Source of the DNA: Planctomycetaceae bacterium
GTDB taxonomy: Bacteria; Planctomycetota; Planctomycetia; Planctomycetales; Planctomycetaceae
Length of the DNA: 33,373 bases
Reading direction: 5' to 3'
NCBI GenBank assembly: GCA_023262145.1
Contig: JALRDR010000028.1
Coordinates: forward strand, 1 to 33,373
The first letter of the stretch is position 1, and every line of letters begins with the position of its first letter. Below, in pieces: positions 1-7,631 of the stretch. Position numbers and translations under genes: made by a program. The notes under the pieces were generated by a model. The model searched no databases. It was not told the origin of the DNA and saw only the letters and a program-made list of their open reading frames with translations.

Positions 1-2060
1 ACGATCACAAGTACGATCCGTTTACACAGCTGGACTATTACCGACTGCTGGCATTCTTCAACAACACGGAAATTGAAGCGGACCTCAGGAATCCAGCGCA
101 GCCATCGTCCATCGCATTTCTCGGTCCTTCAATGCAGATCACAGAACCGCAGCGCGATCGCGAGCGACAGAATGCAGAGCGGGTCATTGAAGAGCTTCGC
201 ACGCAGATCTCGGCAGCGGAGGAGGCTCTGCAGGGCCGTCTGGAAGAACTTGCCGAGCACCGCGCAACGTGGCTCCGGCAACAGCGTGATGCAGAACTGC
301 AGAGCATTCTGAAGGTCACAGGATTTCAGTCGCAGGGTGCTGCGGATTCCTGGAAGCTGCTGGCAGATGGCAGTGTGCTGCTGACGGGAAAGGAACCCCC
401 GGACACAGATTTGTACACAGTCATCACGGCGCAGCCGCTCACTGAAGTGCGGACAATTCGCCTGGAAGTACTGACGGATGAGTCATTGCCGGGCAAAGGT
501 CCGGGACGCGGTGAGTCCGAACGGCCCAACTTTGTGCTGCATGAATTTCGAGTGCAGCACCGGGACAGCACCGGGACAACGAGGCAGCTTGGCTTCAGTG
601 CAGCCAGAGCAGATTTCTCACAACAGAACTGGGATGTGGCCGGAGCGATCGACGGCAGGTCCCCGACCGGCTGGGCGATCGCACCGGAATTTGGCCGCAG
701 TCATTTCGCGGAGTTTCAACTGCAGCAGCCACTCACTACGGCGGCTGAGGATGAGCTGATTTTTGAGCTGGATCAGCATCTGGGAAAAGGACGCAGCATC
801 GGTCGTTTTCGTCTGCGAGCAGGCCCGGCAGGATTTGCTGAGGGGTCCGCAGCAATGCCGGCTGAATTCGTCGCTGTCCTGCAGAAGCCCCGGGAGAAAT
901 GGACAAAGGCGGACAGGAAACTGCTGCAGCAGCAGTTTGCAACGGAAGACGAGTTATTGCAGAGGCTGATGCAGGAGTTACAGCGACAGGAGAAGTTGCT
1001 GGCCACGCTGAAACCGCGCACCACACTCGTGATGGTTGAGTCAGAGTCGCGGCCGACCTTTGTTTTTCAGCGTGGGGATTATCGCAGTCCCGGGGAGCCG
1101 GTGTTGCCCGGGTTTCCTGCCATTCTGAACGACCATGCTGACACCGGGACGACTCGCCTGGATCTCGCTCGATGGCTCGTATCGGATGCGAACCCACTCG
1201 CAGCCAGAGCTGCTGTCAATCGCTGGTGGGCAGAACTGTTCGGAGCAGGACTGGTCGCCACGCCCGAAGATTTTGGCCTGAAGGGCGACCGCCCAGAGCA
1301 TCCGGAGTTGCTGGACTGGCTGGCCGTAGAGCTGATGGAAAACGGCTGGTCAATGAAATCGCTGCTCAGAACGATCGTATTGAGCAAAACCTATCAGCAG
1401 TCGTCGGCTGTCGCACCTGAGGTGCGGGCTGCAGATCCGGAGAATCGATGGTTGTCGAGAGCTTCGGCATTCCGCATGGATGCAGAGATGATGCGGGACA
1501 ATCTGCTGGCGTTATCCGGCTTGCTCGATCGTTCCCAGGGTGGTCCTCCCATTTACCCCCCGCAACCAGACGGTTTGTGGAAAAAGGTGGGTGGCACACA
1601 GTACGACTATGAGGTCAGCGAAGGCACGCAGAAGTATCGACGAAGTCTCTATATTGTGCTGAAACGAAGCGCGATGTTCCCGGGGTTGATGACTTTTGAC
1701 GGATCCATCAGGCAAACCTGCACCGTACGGCGATCTCGAACAAATACTCCGATGCAGGCGCTCATGCTGATGAATGATGGTCTGAGCATAGAGGCTGCTG
1801 CTGCTCTTGCTGTCCAGGTGAATTTATCTGCAGACGAATCTGACGAAGTGCGGCTGGCGAAGATCTTTCTTCGCTGTACATCGCGACCGCCTGCCACCCG
1901 CGAGCTGCAGCTTTTGACAGACCTGCTGAATGACCAGCGTGCGGCCTTTTCTGAGGCAGCGACGGTCTCGTCCGAGGCGGTTGTTGAGGTGGAGCGCGCC
2001 GCATGGACAAGCGTGTGTCTGGTCATGCTGAATCTGCACGAGACGATCACGCGCAACTGA
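1..2060 (+). CDS. DUF1549/DUF1553 (PSD1-type) protein, 5' end missing
   Basis: The reading frame is already open at base 3 and runs to the TGA ending at 2060, so the true start lies before the window; the first in-frame ATG at 132 is internal. The first residues read DHKYDPFTQLDYYR, which in this family directly follows a CxxCH haem site at the end of DUF1549. A charged, probably coiled-coil stretch follows (about bases 140-290), then a variable beta-rich middle part. The C-terminal DUF1553 domain starts near base 1150 (RLDLARWLVSDANPLAARAA) and includes the typical RRSRTNTPMQAL segment near 1730. These proteins are very frequent in planctomycetes, are usually exported and are thought to act with DUF1501 partners, but their reaction is unknown. 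A full paralogue lies at 19084-22593. The family call is firm; the function is not known. Confidence 0.9.
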   Translation, partial: DHKYDPFTQLDYYRLLAFFNNTEIEADLRNPAQPSSIAFLGPSMQITEPQRDRERQNAERVIEELRTQISAAEEALQGRLEELAEHRATWLRQQRDAELQSILKVTGFQSQGAADSWKLLADGSVLLTGKEPPDTDLYTVITAQPLTEVRTIRLEVLTDESLPGKGPGRGESERPNFVLHEFRVQHRDSTGTTRQLGFSAARADFSQQNWDVAGAIDGRSPTGWAIAPEFGRSHFAEFQLQQPLTTAAEDELIFELDQHLGKGRSIGRFRLRAGPAGFAEGSAAMPAEFVAVLQKPREKWTKADRKLLQQQFATEDELLQRLMQELQRQEKLLATLKPRTTLVMVESESRPTFVFQRGDYRSPGEPVLPGFPAILNDHADTGTTRLDLARWLVSDANPLAARAAVNRWWAELFGAGLVATPEDFGLKGDRPEHPELLDWLAVELMENGWSMKSLLRTIVLSKTYQQSSAVAPEVRAADPENRWLSRASAFRMDAEMMRDNLLALSGLLDRSQGGPPIYPPQPDGLWKKVGGTQYDYEVSEGTQKYRRSLYIVLKRSAMFPGLMTFDGSIRQTCTVRRSRTNTPMQALMLMNDGLSIEAAAALAVQVNLSADESDEVRLAKIFLRCTSRPPATRELQLLTDLLNDQRAAFSEAATVSSEAVVEVERAAWTSVCLVMLNLHETITRN

Positions 2061-2117
2061 GTTGCACGACTTTCACGGGTTTTTGCTCAGCTTGTTAAGC
2101 CAAGTTGCAGATTTTTG

Positions 2118-2392
2118 CCAGAAAAGCTGTGTTTCTGGGAAGAATTTCTGAGACAGCGAACGATACTCTTTGCGGTGTACAAATGTTGCGAGTGCAGTAG
2201 ATGTGAAGAACAAGTGAAGACTGCACTGATCACTTGTGTTTTTTCGTCCATTTCAGGGACGGTTTAACTCCTTGTCCGAGGGTATTCGGACATCACCTGC
2301 CAGATTGATTTGTCGGCATTACCGGCACAGCTGTTTTCGGTGGGTTTTTATCCTGACTCTGCTGTTTTCAAAAACGGCAGGGTCTTTTTTTT
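2118..2392 (+). ncRNA. Candidate hairpin-rich small RNA or long structured 3' UTR
   Basis: This stretch has no convincing ORF but many short inverted repeats: 2118-2124 with 2132-2138, 2191-2198 with 2220-2227, 2210-2216 with 2231-2237, 2245-2249 with 2257-2261, 2273-2279 with 2286-2292, 2311-2316 with 2322-2327, and a final 13-14 bp hairpin with eight T at 2355-2392. It could be an independent small RNA or the 3' end of the preceding mRNA. No good -35/-10 pair was found; TACAAA at 2178-2183 is at best a weak -10. I recognise no known RNA family here. Confidence 0.35.
2355..2392 (+). terminator. Intrinsic terminator, + strand
   Basis: Bases 2355-2368 pair with 2371-2384 through 13-14 base pairs including two G-U pairs, with a very tight loop, and eight T follow at 2385-2392. 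It lies 295 bases after the stop of the DUF1553 gene. It would end either that transcript or a separate small RNA. Confidence 0.75.
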
Positions 2393-2822
2393 GGCTCGTT
2401 GTCAGTCGGCAAGGAAGGCCTGTCTGATCATGAACGAGCATTCGGTACTGTCGCGCAATTCAGTTCCGATTCTTCCTTGCGCCGCGCTCTCATTTTTTCT
2501 CAGGCGGAGTCCGCGAAGAATCGCGGCTGGCGAATTATGGTGATGCGTCGGTGCTGTAGCCCCGGGGTACCACAGCGATGCTCGCCTGCTGCGAGGCACG
2601 TCCGCAGCAGGAGCCGGGACAGAAGAGTCATAGCGGTTTCCGAATCCTGCGGGGACGTTCCCGGGAATTTCGTGACAAACCTGTGTCGTTGCTGATGGTG
2701 CAGGTGTTTGCGGACTGATCAGTGCGCTCATCATTTTGCGCCAGGTGGCCTGCTGAACTACCGCGATGACTGGCTGGAAAAGCTGCTGCTGTACCTGAAT
2801 GGCAGTGCTGATCAGCAGTGGC
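2393..2822. other. Gene-free stretch
   Basis: No convincing gene is seen. The longest frame (minus strand, 2402-2869) would begin across the terminator of the neighbouring lipoprotein gene, has no recognisable domain, and has a composition typical of a chance frame. No repeats or RNA motifs were recognised. Confidence 0.5.
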
Positions 2823-2856
2823 AAAAAAAACCCCGCAGCGAAACGCTGCGGGGTTT
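2823..2856 (-). terminator. Strong intrinsic terminator of the DUF1559/lipoprotein unit
   Basis: A perfect 13-bp stem (2828-2840 with 2844-2856, core CCCCGCAGCG) has a 3-base loop. Read on the minus strand it ends in a run of eight T (2823-2830). It sits 30 bases past the stop of the small lipoprotein gene, so it should end the minus-strand transcript that includes the DUF1559 gene. Confidence 0.9.
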
Positions 2857-2886
2857 CTGACACATACACACCACTATTCGCACGGT

Positions 2887-3054
2887 TCAGAGAGGATCAA
2901 CCTGTAGTGTTCCCGGTGCGACTCCGGCGTCAATTTCTTCCTGAGTCGGCAGAACTCCGGGGGCTTCTTCTTCCCATGAAACTTCGGGGCTTTCGTTGCA
3001 GCCTGTCAGACAGGCTGCGGAAACGAACAATACAGAAATCAGCATCGTCTTCAT
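2887..3054 (-). CDS. Small lipoprotein (55 aa) behind the DUF1559 gene
   Basis: ATG at 3054 is preceded by GAGAGGGAG at a suitable distance; the same frame extends upstream to 3243, but that part overlaps the DUF1559 gene and is not needed. The product has a short hydrophobic signal (KTMLISVLFVSAA) and a lipobox LTGC with the lipidated cysteine at residue 19. A short acidic, proline-containing tail follows. It is therefore predicted to be exported and membrane-anchored. It starts 16 bases after the DUF1559 stop and is followed by a strong terminator, so the two form one transcript. Small lipoproteins directly behind DUF1559 genes are common in planctomycetes; their role is unknown. It is too short for domain assignment. 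Confidence 0.8.
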   Translation of the reverse strand: MKTMLISVLFVSAACLTGCNESPEVSWEEEAPGVLPTQEEIDAGVAPGTLQVDPL

Positions 3055-3070
3055 CGAGAACTGCTCCCTC

Positions 3071-4189
3071 TCAGAATTCGCCAACGGGCAGACCATCGGA
3101 TGCGCCGGCAAGTCGGAGCAGAACGTCATGGTCTGAATTGACAGAGAGTGAGCGAACTGACCCATCGGCGAGGCAGTACTGAACAATTCCAGTATGGCAG
3201 CTGGTGAACTTGCGTCGATCCTGCTCCGGGTAGTTAAACGCAACCCCGGTCAGCGACCGCGTTGCATAGTGTACTCCCATCGGACCCATCATCCACGAGA
3301 ACGCAGTTGTACGGGAATTGTTACCGCCGGCCTTAAAGAAATCGCCGGTGACTTCCCCGAACAGAATAGTGTTTGATAGTCCGTCTCGAACATCACGAAA
3401 CTTCTTCTGCTGATTCATGCGGAAGATCCCTTCGTAGTCATTGATCGCTGCGAAGTCTGCAGAGGACGGGGAAATCAGGCGTTCCTCCGCCGTAAACGTC
3501 ATCCGTCCGGCACATGGCAGGTAATTCGTCAGGCCATGATTCAGATGTGTTGGAGTTGAATTTGGGCCAAGTTTGTATTCCTGCCGCACTCGGAAGCCTG
3601 GACTGAGCGCGATGGTCAGCGGATCATTCGACAATGTGAAGTTGAAATTTCCGAAGCTGAGGTCAATTGATGTGGTGGACAAGGCGCGGGCTGCATTATC
3701 GGTGGGGCACAGCAGCGCTGGAACCTGGTTACCCATTACGGCCGCAATCTGAGGATAATTCCAGTACGGCTGACGATCGGTGGCAGGAGTTCCGTCGTAA
3801 TCCTTTGGATTCAGGGAGATGCTTCCTGAGAATGCGCTGTACATCGCTTCCTGCTCCAGATACGGAAGCAGATAGACCATTGTGCCAACAAACGAGTAGT
3901 TCGAGCGTAAATCCGGGTCGAGGTAAGCTGACGTATCGAACAGCTGGCCCGGAGGCAGTTTGCCGTAGGATGATTCAAAATTGTGGACAGCAAGACCAAG
4001 CTGTTTCAGATTGTTGCGACACTGTGTTCGTCGCGCAGATTCACGAGCCTGCTGCACTGCGGGCAGCATGAGCGAAACCAGAATCGCAATGATTGTGATG
4101 ACAACGAGCAGTTCAATCAGAGTGAAGCCAGTTCGCTCTTCATTGGCGGGGCCGGCAGAAACCGGGGGATAATTCTGTCGAATCCTCAT
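3071..4189 (-). CDS. DUF1559 protein with prepilin-type N-terminus
   Basis: The product has 372 residues. Residues 20-50 carry the prepilin cleavage and methylation motif (GFTLIELLVVITIIAIL) followed by LMLPAVQQARESARR, the standard start of DUF1559 proteins. The C-terminal part has the usual H-x9-DG signature (HTGIVQYCLADGSV). Type IV pilin-like signals suggest processing by a prepilin peptidase and insertion in the inner membrane as a pseudopilin. Many planctomycete genomes carry dozens of paralogues, and the function is unknown. An AAAAAGGA stretch lies about 10 bases before the ATG at 4189. It is transcribed with the small lipoprotein gene downstream. Family assignment is very sure; the link to a specific secretion machine is only inferred. 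Confidence 0.95.
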   Translation of the reverse strand: MRIRQNYPPVSAGPANEERTGFTLIELLVVITIIAILVSLMLPAVQQARESARRTQCRNNLKQLGLAVHNFESSYGKLPPGQLFDTSAYLDPDLRSNYSFVGTMVYLLPYLEQEAMYSAFSGSISLNPKDYDGTPATDRQPYWNYPQIAAVMGNQVPALLCPTDNAARALSTTSIDLSFGNFNFTLSNDPLTIALSPGFRVRQEYKLGPNSTPTHLNHGLTNYLPCAGRMTFTAEERLISPSSADFAAINDYEGIFRMNQQKKFRDVRDGLSNTILFGEVTGDFFKAGGNNSRTTAFSWMMGPMGVHYATRSLTGVAFNYPEQDRRKFTSCHTGIVQYCLADGSVRSLSVNSDHDVLLRLAGASDGLPVGEF

Positions 4190-4530
4190 CTTGGGGTGTC
4201 CTTTTTCTGAGCAAGACCGTGGTAATGTGGTGTGGATTCAATGTGTCCTGAATACGCATCAACTACGTTTTCACATTAAAATCGTTACCAACCGTGCCCT
4301 CTAGGTAGGTCACAGAAATGGTGCTGTCAGAAAAAAGGCCGCTTTTCGATGGTTTTCCGCCTGAAAAGTCTGCCTGAGTTCGCTCTTCCCTCAAGAACGC
4401 ACAGCCTGAAGACCGAAGCGCAGAGGTTTTGTGTCCGGTCTGGCTGAGTTTGCGGATTCTGCCAATTGCTGAGGTAAGGCAGTTGAGAGGGATTTTTTGC
4501 GTTGCGACACTGCCCGATCGGGCACTTGCA
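4190..4530. other. Intergenic region before the DUF1559 gene
   Basis: No gene is seen in 341 bases. It should hold the minus-strand promoter and leader of the DUF1559 gene. A perfect 14-bp palindrome (TGCCCGATCGGGCA, 4511-4524) lies just past the stop of the DUF1501 gene. It could fold into a short hairpin, but no T-run follows on the minus strand, so I do not call a terminator. Confidence 0.5.
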
Positions 4531-6054
4531 TCAGGCGTTGAGAATTTCGTGAATCACTCGTCCGTGGACATCAGTGAGTCGCCGATCGATTCCGCCCGCG
4601 CGCACTGTCAGGCGGGTGTGATCGAACCCCAGTAAATGCAGCACTGTTGCATGCAGGTCATAGCACTTCGTTTCGCCGGTTGCTGTCTGATAGCCCAGCT
4701 CGTCGCTTTCCCCATAGGTTACTCCGGGTTTCACCCCGGCTCCGGCCAGCCACGTAACGAATGTCCCTCCGTTGTGATCACGGCCTTCGCCGCCCTGTGC
4801 GAAGGGGGTGCGTCCAAATTCAGTACTCCAGATCAGCAGTGTGTCCTCCAGTAATCCGCGTTGACCAAGGTCATTGAGCAGGGCCGTCATCGGCTGATCA
4901 ATGCTACGCGCCATTGGAGGAAGTTCCCTGGGGATACTGCCGTGGTTATCCCAGTTATTTGTGGCCCCCTGTGGCCCGCTCCACACCTGGACGAATCGAG
5001 TTCCCCGTTCAAGGAGCCGACGGGCAAGCAGACACCGTCGAGCAAAGTCCTGCGTTTCTTCGATGTCAGTACCGTATGCAGCGTGTGTGACGTCGGATTC
5101 CTGTGTCAGATCGAATGCTTCAGGTGCAGCCAGCTGCATTGCTGCAGCAAGTTCAGCTGCCGCAATTCTTGCTTCCAGCTGAGTGTCCTGAACGCGAGTT
5201 GCTGCATGACGCTCGTTGATGATCCTGAGCAGCCTGCGGGTTTCCAGATCGGCTGCGCCTGTCGCAAACTCAAATGTGGGGTCCGGGAACAAATCCGGCA
5301 GAGCGCTCATGTCTGTTCCGTTGAGAACAGTGCCCTGATAGCGAGAAGGAAGAAAGCCGGCACTGAAATTACCCCGCTGGTTGTACGGCAGTCCACGAGG
5401 GTCCGGGAGCACAACAAAAGTGGGAAGCTCTTCCGAGAGTTGTCCCAGCGCGTAGGAGATCCAGGCACCAAAACAGGGAAACCCTGGCGTCATGAACCCG
5501 GTATTCATGAGATAGGTAGCTGGTCCATGGACATTCGTTGCTGCTGACATAGCCATCAGGAACGCTGGCTGGTCGATGACTTGTGAGAAGTGTGGAAAGA
5601 GCGAACTCACCCAGCGTCCGGTTTCGCCATAGCGGGCGAACTGAAAGGGGCTTTTCATCACCGCCCCGGCCGGTGCCGTAAAGCCCTCCGGCTTCTCATC
5701 CGGACCGAGGTTCTGGCCGTGCAGCCGTTCGAGAGCCGGCTTGTAGTCGAATGTATCCATCGGGCTGACGCCGCCAGTCATGAACAGCTGGATTACTCGC
5801 CGCACTCGGGGCTGGTGATGAGTTGTCGCGATCTGATCGTGACTCTGTTCACTGGCGGCGGCCCCGGTTGTCGGCTGATTTCCGGTATCGGCGTGATCCT
5901 CGTCCGCGTGCAGCAGCGCAGCTGCAGCAATGGATGCGAACCCTCCGGTGGCTCCAGTGAGCAGCGCTCGTCGAGAAGCGTGAAACTGCGAAGAGGCTGG
6001 AGACAGTGGAAAACGCAGGGAATCAGCGTAAAAAAAGGGCATGAAATTGCTCAC
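4531..6054 (-). CDS. DUF1501 family protein, Tat-exported
   Basis: The product has 507 residues. An N-terminal twin-arginine signal is visible (SRRALLTGATGGFASIAAAALL, about residues 28-49), so a folded, exported protein is expected. The remainder follows the DUF1501 pattern, a family related to the sulfatase/alkaline phosphatase fold. It has VRRVIQLFMTGGVSPMDTFD near residue 85, WSTEFGRTP and GRDHNGGT in the last third, and DLHATVLHLLGFDH near the C-terminus. The His and Asp residues in these blocks are likely metal ligands. DUF1501 genes usually sit next to a DUF1553 gene; here the nearest (ending 2060) is on the other strand with the DUF1559 unit between. The annotated start is GTG at 6054; an ATG at 6042 is an alternative, and neither has a clear ribosome site. 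The reaction is unknown. Confidence 0.93.
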   Translation of the reverse strand: MSNFMPFFYADSLRFPLSPASSQFHASRRALLTGATGGFASIAAAALLHADEDHADTGNQPTTGAAASEQSHDQIATTHHQPRVRRVIQLFMTGGVSPMDTFDYKPALERLHGQNLGPDEKPEGFTAPAGAVMKSPFQFARYGETGRWVSSLFPHFSQVIDQPAFLMAMSAATNVHGPATYLMNTGFMTPGFPCFGAWISYALGQLSEELPTFVVLPDPRGLPYNQRGNFSAGFLPSRYQGTVLNGTDMSALPDLFPDPTFEFATGAADLETRRLLRIINERHAATRVQDTQLEARIAAAELAAAMQLAAPEAFDLTQESDVTHAAYGTDIEETQDFARRCLLARRLLERGTRFVQVWSGPQGATNNWDNHGSIPRELPPMARSIDQPMTALLNDLGQRGLLEDTLLIWSTEFGRTPFAQGGEGRDHNGGTFVTWLAGAGVKPGVTYGESDELGYQTATGETKCYDLHATVLHLLGFDHTRLTVRAGGIDRRLTDVHGRVIHEILNA

Positions 6055-6246
6055 CAGGCAGAAGACGAAGCGGCAGGTCCTGCAGTTCTAACCGAAGCCC
6101 TGACTGGTCTCAACACGCAGAATCGTCATTGCTACAATCCGAGGTAAGGACTGAAACCCGCAATGGACAATGACAGGAGCGAACTGGGCACATGCTGGGC
6201 TGATGCAGCCGGCATCCGGTTCGCTGGTGACTGATCAACTGCAGGC

Positions 6247-7005
6247 ATGGATGCCATGAAACGCGTAAAACACTGGTTGTATCTGGGATTGATTGTGGCG
6301 GGAACGGCCTTGCTCCGCGTGCTGTTCCGGACCGTTCGCGTTCAGCACTATTGTGTAGAACCTGATGCGACGCCCTACAGCAGGCCCCGTGGTTCTGTGC
6401 GATATGCGTTCCCCTTCTGGCATGATCAGATCGCCCTGGCGATCTTTTCCAGTCGCACATGGAACCTGTCTGGCCTGATCAGTCGCCACCGGGATGGCGG
6501 GTATGTGGCTGATGCGGCCCGCATCGCAGGAATTCGTCCCGTACGCGGCAGCAGTAGTCGCGGAGGTGCGACGGCGGTCGCTGAACTGCTCCGGCTTCCG
6601 ACGTTGCATTTCGCAATGACTCCGGATGGGCCACGTGGGCCGCGACGGACGTTGAAGGATGGGGTTATTTTCATTGCCTCGCGCTCCGGACGGCCTCTTG
6701 TGCCATCCGGGATGGCCTGCAGCAATGCCTGGGAGATTCGCGGCAGCTGGACAACACTGACGATTCCGAAGCCGTTCTCCCGAACTGTACTCATTGCCGG
6801 GACGCCTGTTTCCATTCCGGAAGACGCAGAACGTGAGGAGCTTGCTGAATACATGAAATGTCTGGCTGAAGAGATGCACCGACTGGAGCAGCTGGCGGAG
6901 CGGGTGATTGGCGGCGACCAGACCGCTGTCAGCGAGATTGATCGTTCCGGGGAACACACGTGGGCAGCAATTGCCCGTGACTCAGACCGGAAGGCAGCAG
7001 CCTGA
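6247..7005 (+). CDS. DUF374-type lysophospholipid acyltransferase-like protein
   Basis: The product has 252 residues with one N-terminal hydrophobic segment (about residues 9-25, LYLGLIVAGTALLRVLF). The segment RYAFPFWHDQIALAIFSS corresponds to the DUF374 block containing the catalytic-type histidine. LISRHRDGGYVADAARIAGIRPVRGSSSRGG and MTPDGPRGPRRTLKDGVIFIASRSGRPLVP are the other conserved blocks. The family is related to LpxL-like late acyltransferases and is expected to act on a lipid A-like or other membrane acceptor at the inner membrane. Two ATGs (6247 and 6256) are possible starts, and the GCAGG before the first is only a weak ribosome site. It is followed 50 bases later by the isochorismatase-like gene on the same strand. 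The true acyl donor and acceptor cannot be read from the sequence. Confidence 0.85.
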   Translation: MDAMKRVKHWLYLGLIVAGTALLRVLFRTVRVQHYCVEPDATPYSRPRGSVRYAFPFWHDQIALAIFSSRTWNLSGLISRHRDGGYVADAARIAGIRPVRGSSSRGGATAVAELLRLPTLHFAMTPDGPRGPRRTLKDGVIFIASRSGRPLVPSGMACSNAWEIRGSWTTLTIPKPFSRTVLIAGTPVSIPEDAEREELAEYMKCLAEEMHRLEQLAERVIGGDQTAVSEIDRSGEHTWAAIARDSDRKAAA

Positions 7006-7055
7006 AAGAAGTGGTGCCCGGAGTGTTCAGCCCAGCAGCATGAGATCTGTAAGAG

Positions 7056-7631
7056 ATGAACCAGAATCTGATCCCTCCGCAAAACGCCAGCCTGCTTGTT
7101 CTGATAGACCTGCAGGAAAAACTTCTGCCCGCAATCCTGGATGCGGAGAAGGTGCTGAGGAGCTGCGAGTTTCTGCTTGACGCTGCATCACTTTTTGATG
7201 TTCCGGTTCTGATCACGGAGCAGTATCCGCGGGGGCTGGGGCCCACCAGCGTGCGTCTGACATCAAAGTGTGAAGATTCTGCACGGCCTGACAAGCTGTC
7301 ATTCAGCGCGGCGGAGCTGGTGCGACATCGGCTCTCCGCCGCCGGGGAGGGTATTTCAGCGGTTGTCCTTTGTGGGATCGAAGCTCACATCTGCGTACTA
7401 CAGACAGCACTGGAACTGCTGCAGGACGGGCTGGATGTTTTTCTGGTCACTGATGCTACTGGCAGCCGCCGGAAGCACGACCATCAGATTGCGCTAGCTC
7501 GCATGCAGCAGGCAGGTATTGTTGCGGTCACAGCTGAATCAGCAGCATTTGAATGGTGTCGGCGCGCGGATCACGAGCGATTTCGGGAACTCAGCAGGCT
7601 GGTCAGGGCTCGTGATGCTGGCGACCAGTGA
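7056..7631 (+). CDS. Isochorismatase-family cysteine hydrolase
   Basis: The product has 191 residues, the usual size of the stand-alone family. The catalytic triad of the fold is visible: Asp18 in VLIDLQEKLL, Lys80 in RPDKLSFS and Cys113 in VVLCGIEAHICVLQTA. The Gly-Ile-Glu segment before Cys113 forms the usual nonproline cis-peptide region. ESAAFEW near residue 161 also fits the ISOC1/2-like branch. Enzymes of this branch hydrolyse small amides or related bonds; the natural substrate is not predictable, and true isochorismatase activity is unlikely without siderophore genes nearby. The TGA at 7629-7631 directly abuts the stop of the convergent gene at 7632, giving a TGATCA junction with no space for a terminator. 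Confidence 0.9.
   Translation: MNQNLIPPQNASLLVLIDLQEKLLPAILDAEKVLRSCEFLLDAASLFDVPVLITEQYPRGLGPTSVRLTSKCEDSARPDKLSFSAAELVRHRLSAAGEGISAVVLCGIEAHICVLQTALELLQDGLDVFLVTDATGSRRKHDHQIALARMQQAGIVAVTAESAAFEWCRRADHERFRELSRLVRARDAGDQ

Noticed and set aside
736-1197. 153-residue minus-strand ORF inside the first gene, and many similar long antisense frames elsewhere
   Set aside because: These are shadows of coding sequence in a moderately GC-rich genome; the sense-strand product has clear family motifs.
2402-2869. 155-residue minus-strand ORF
   Set aside because: It begins across the strong terminator of the lipoprotein gene, has no ribosome site or recognisable motif, and its composition looks like a chance frame.
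4511-4524. 14-bp palindrome after the DUF1501 gene as a terminator
   Set aside because: As a hairpin it has only about a 5-bp stem and no T-run on the minus strand.
4861-5547. 228-residue plus-strand ORF opposite the DUF1501 gene
   Set aside because: It is antisense to a well-supported conserved gene, and its cysteine/serine-rich composition is typical of a shadow frame.
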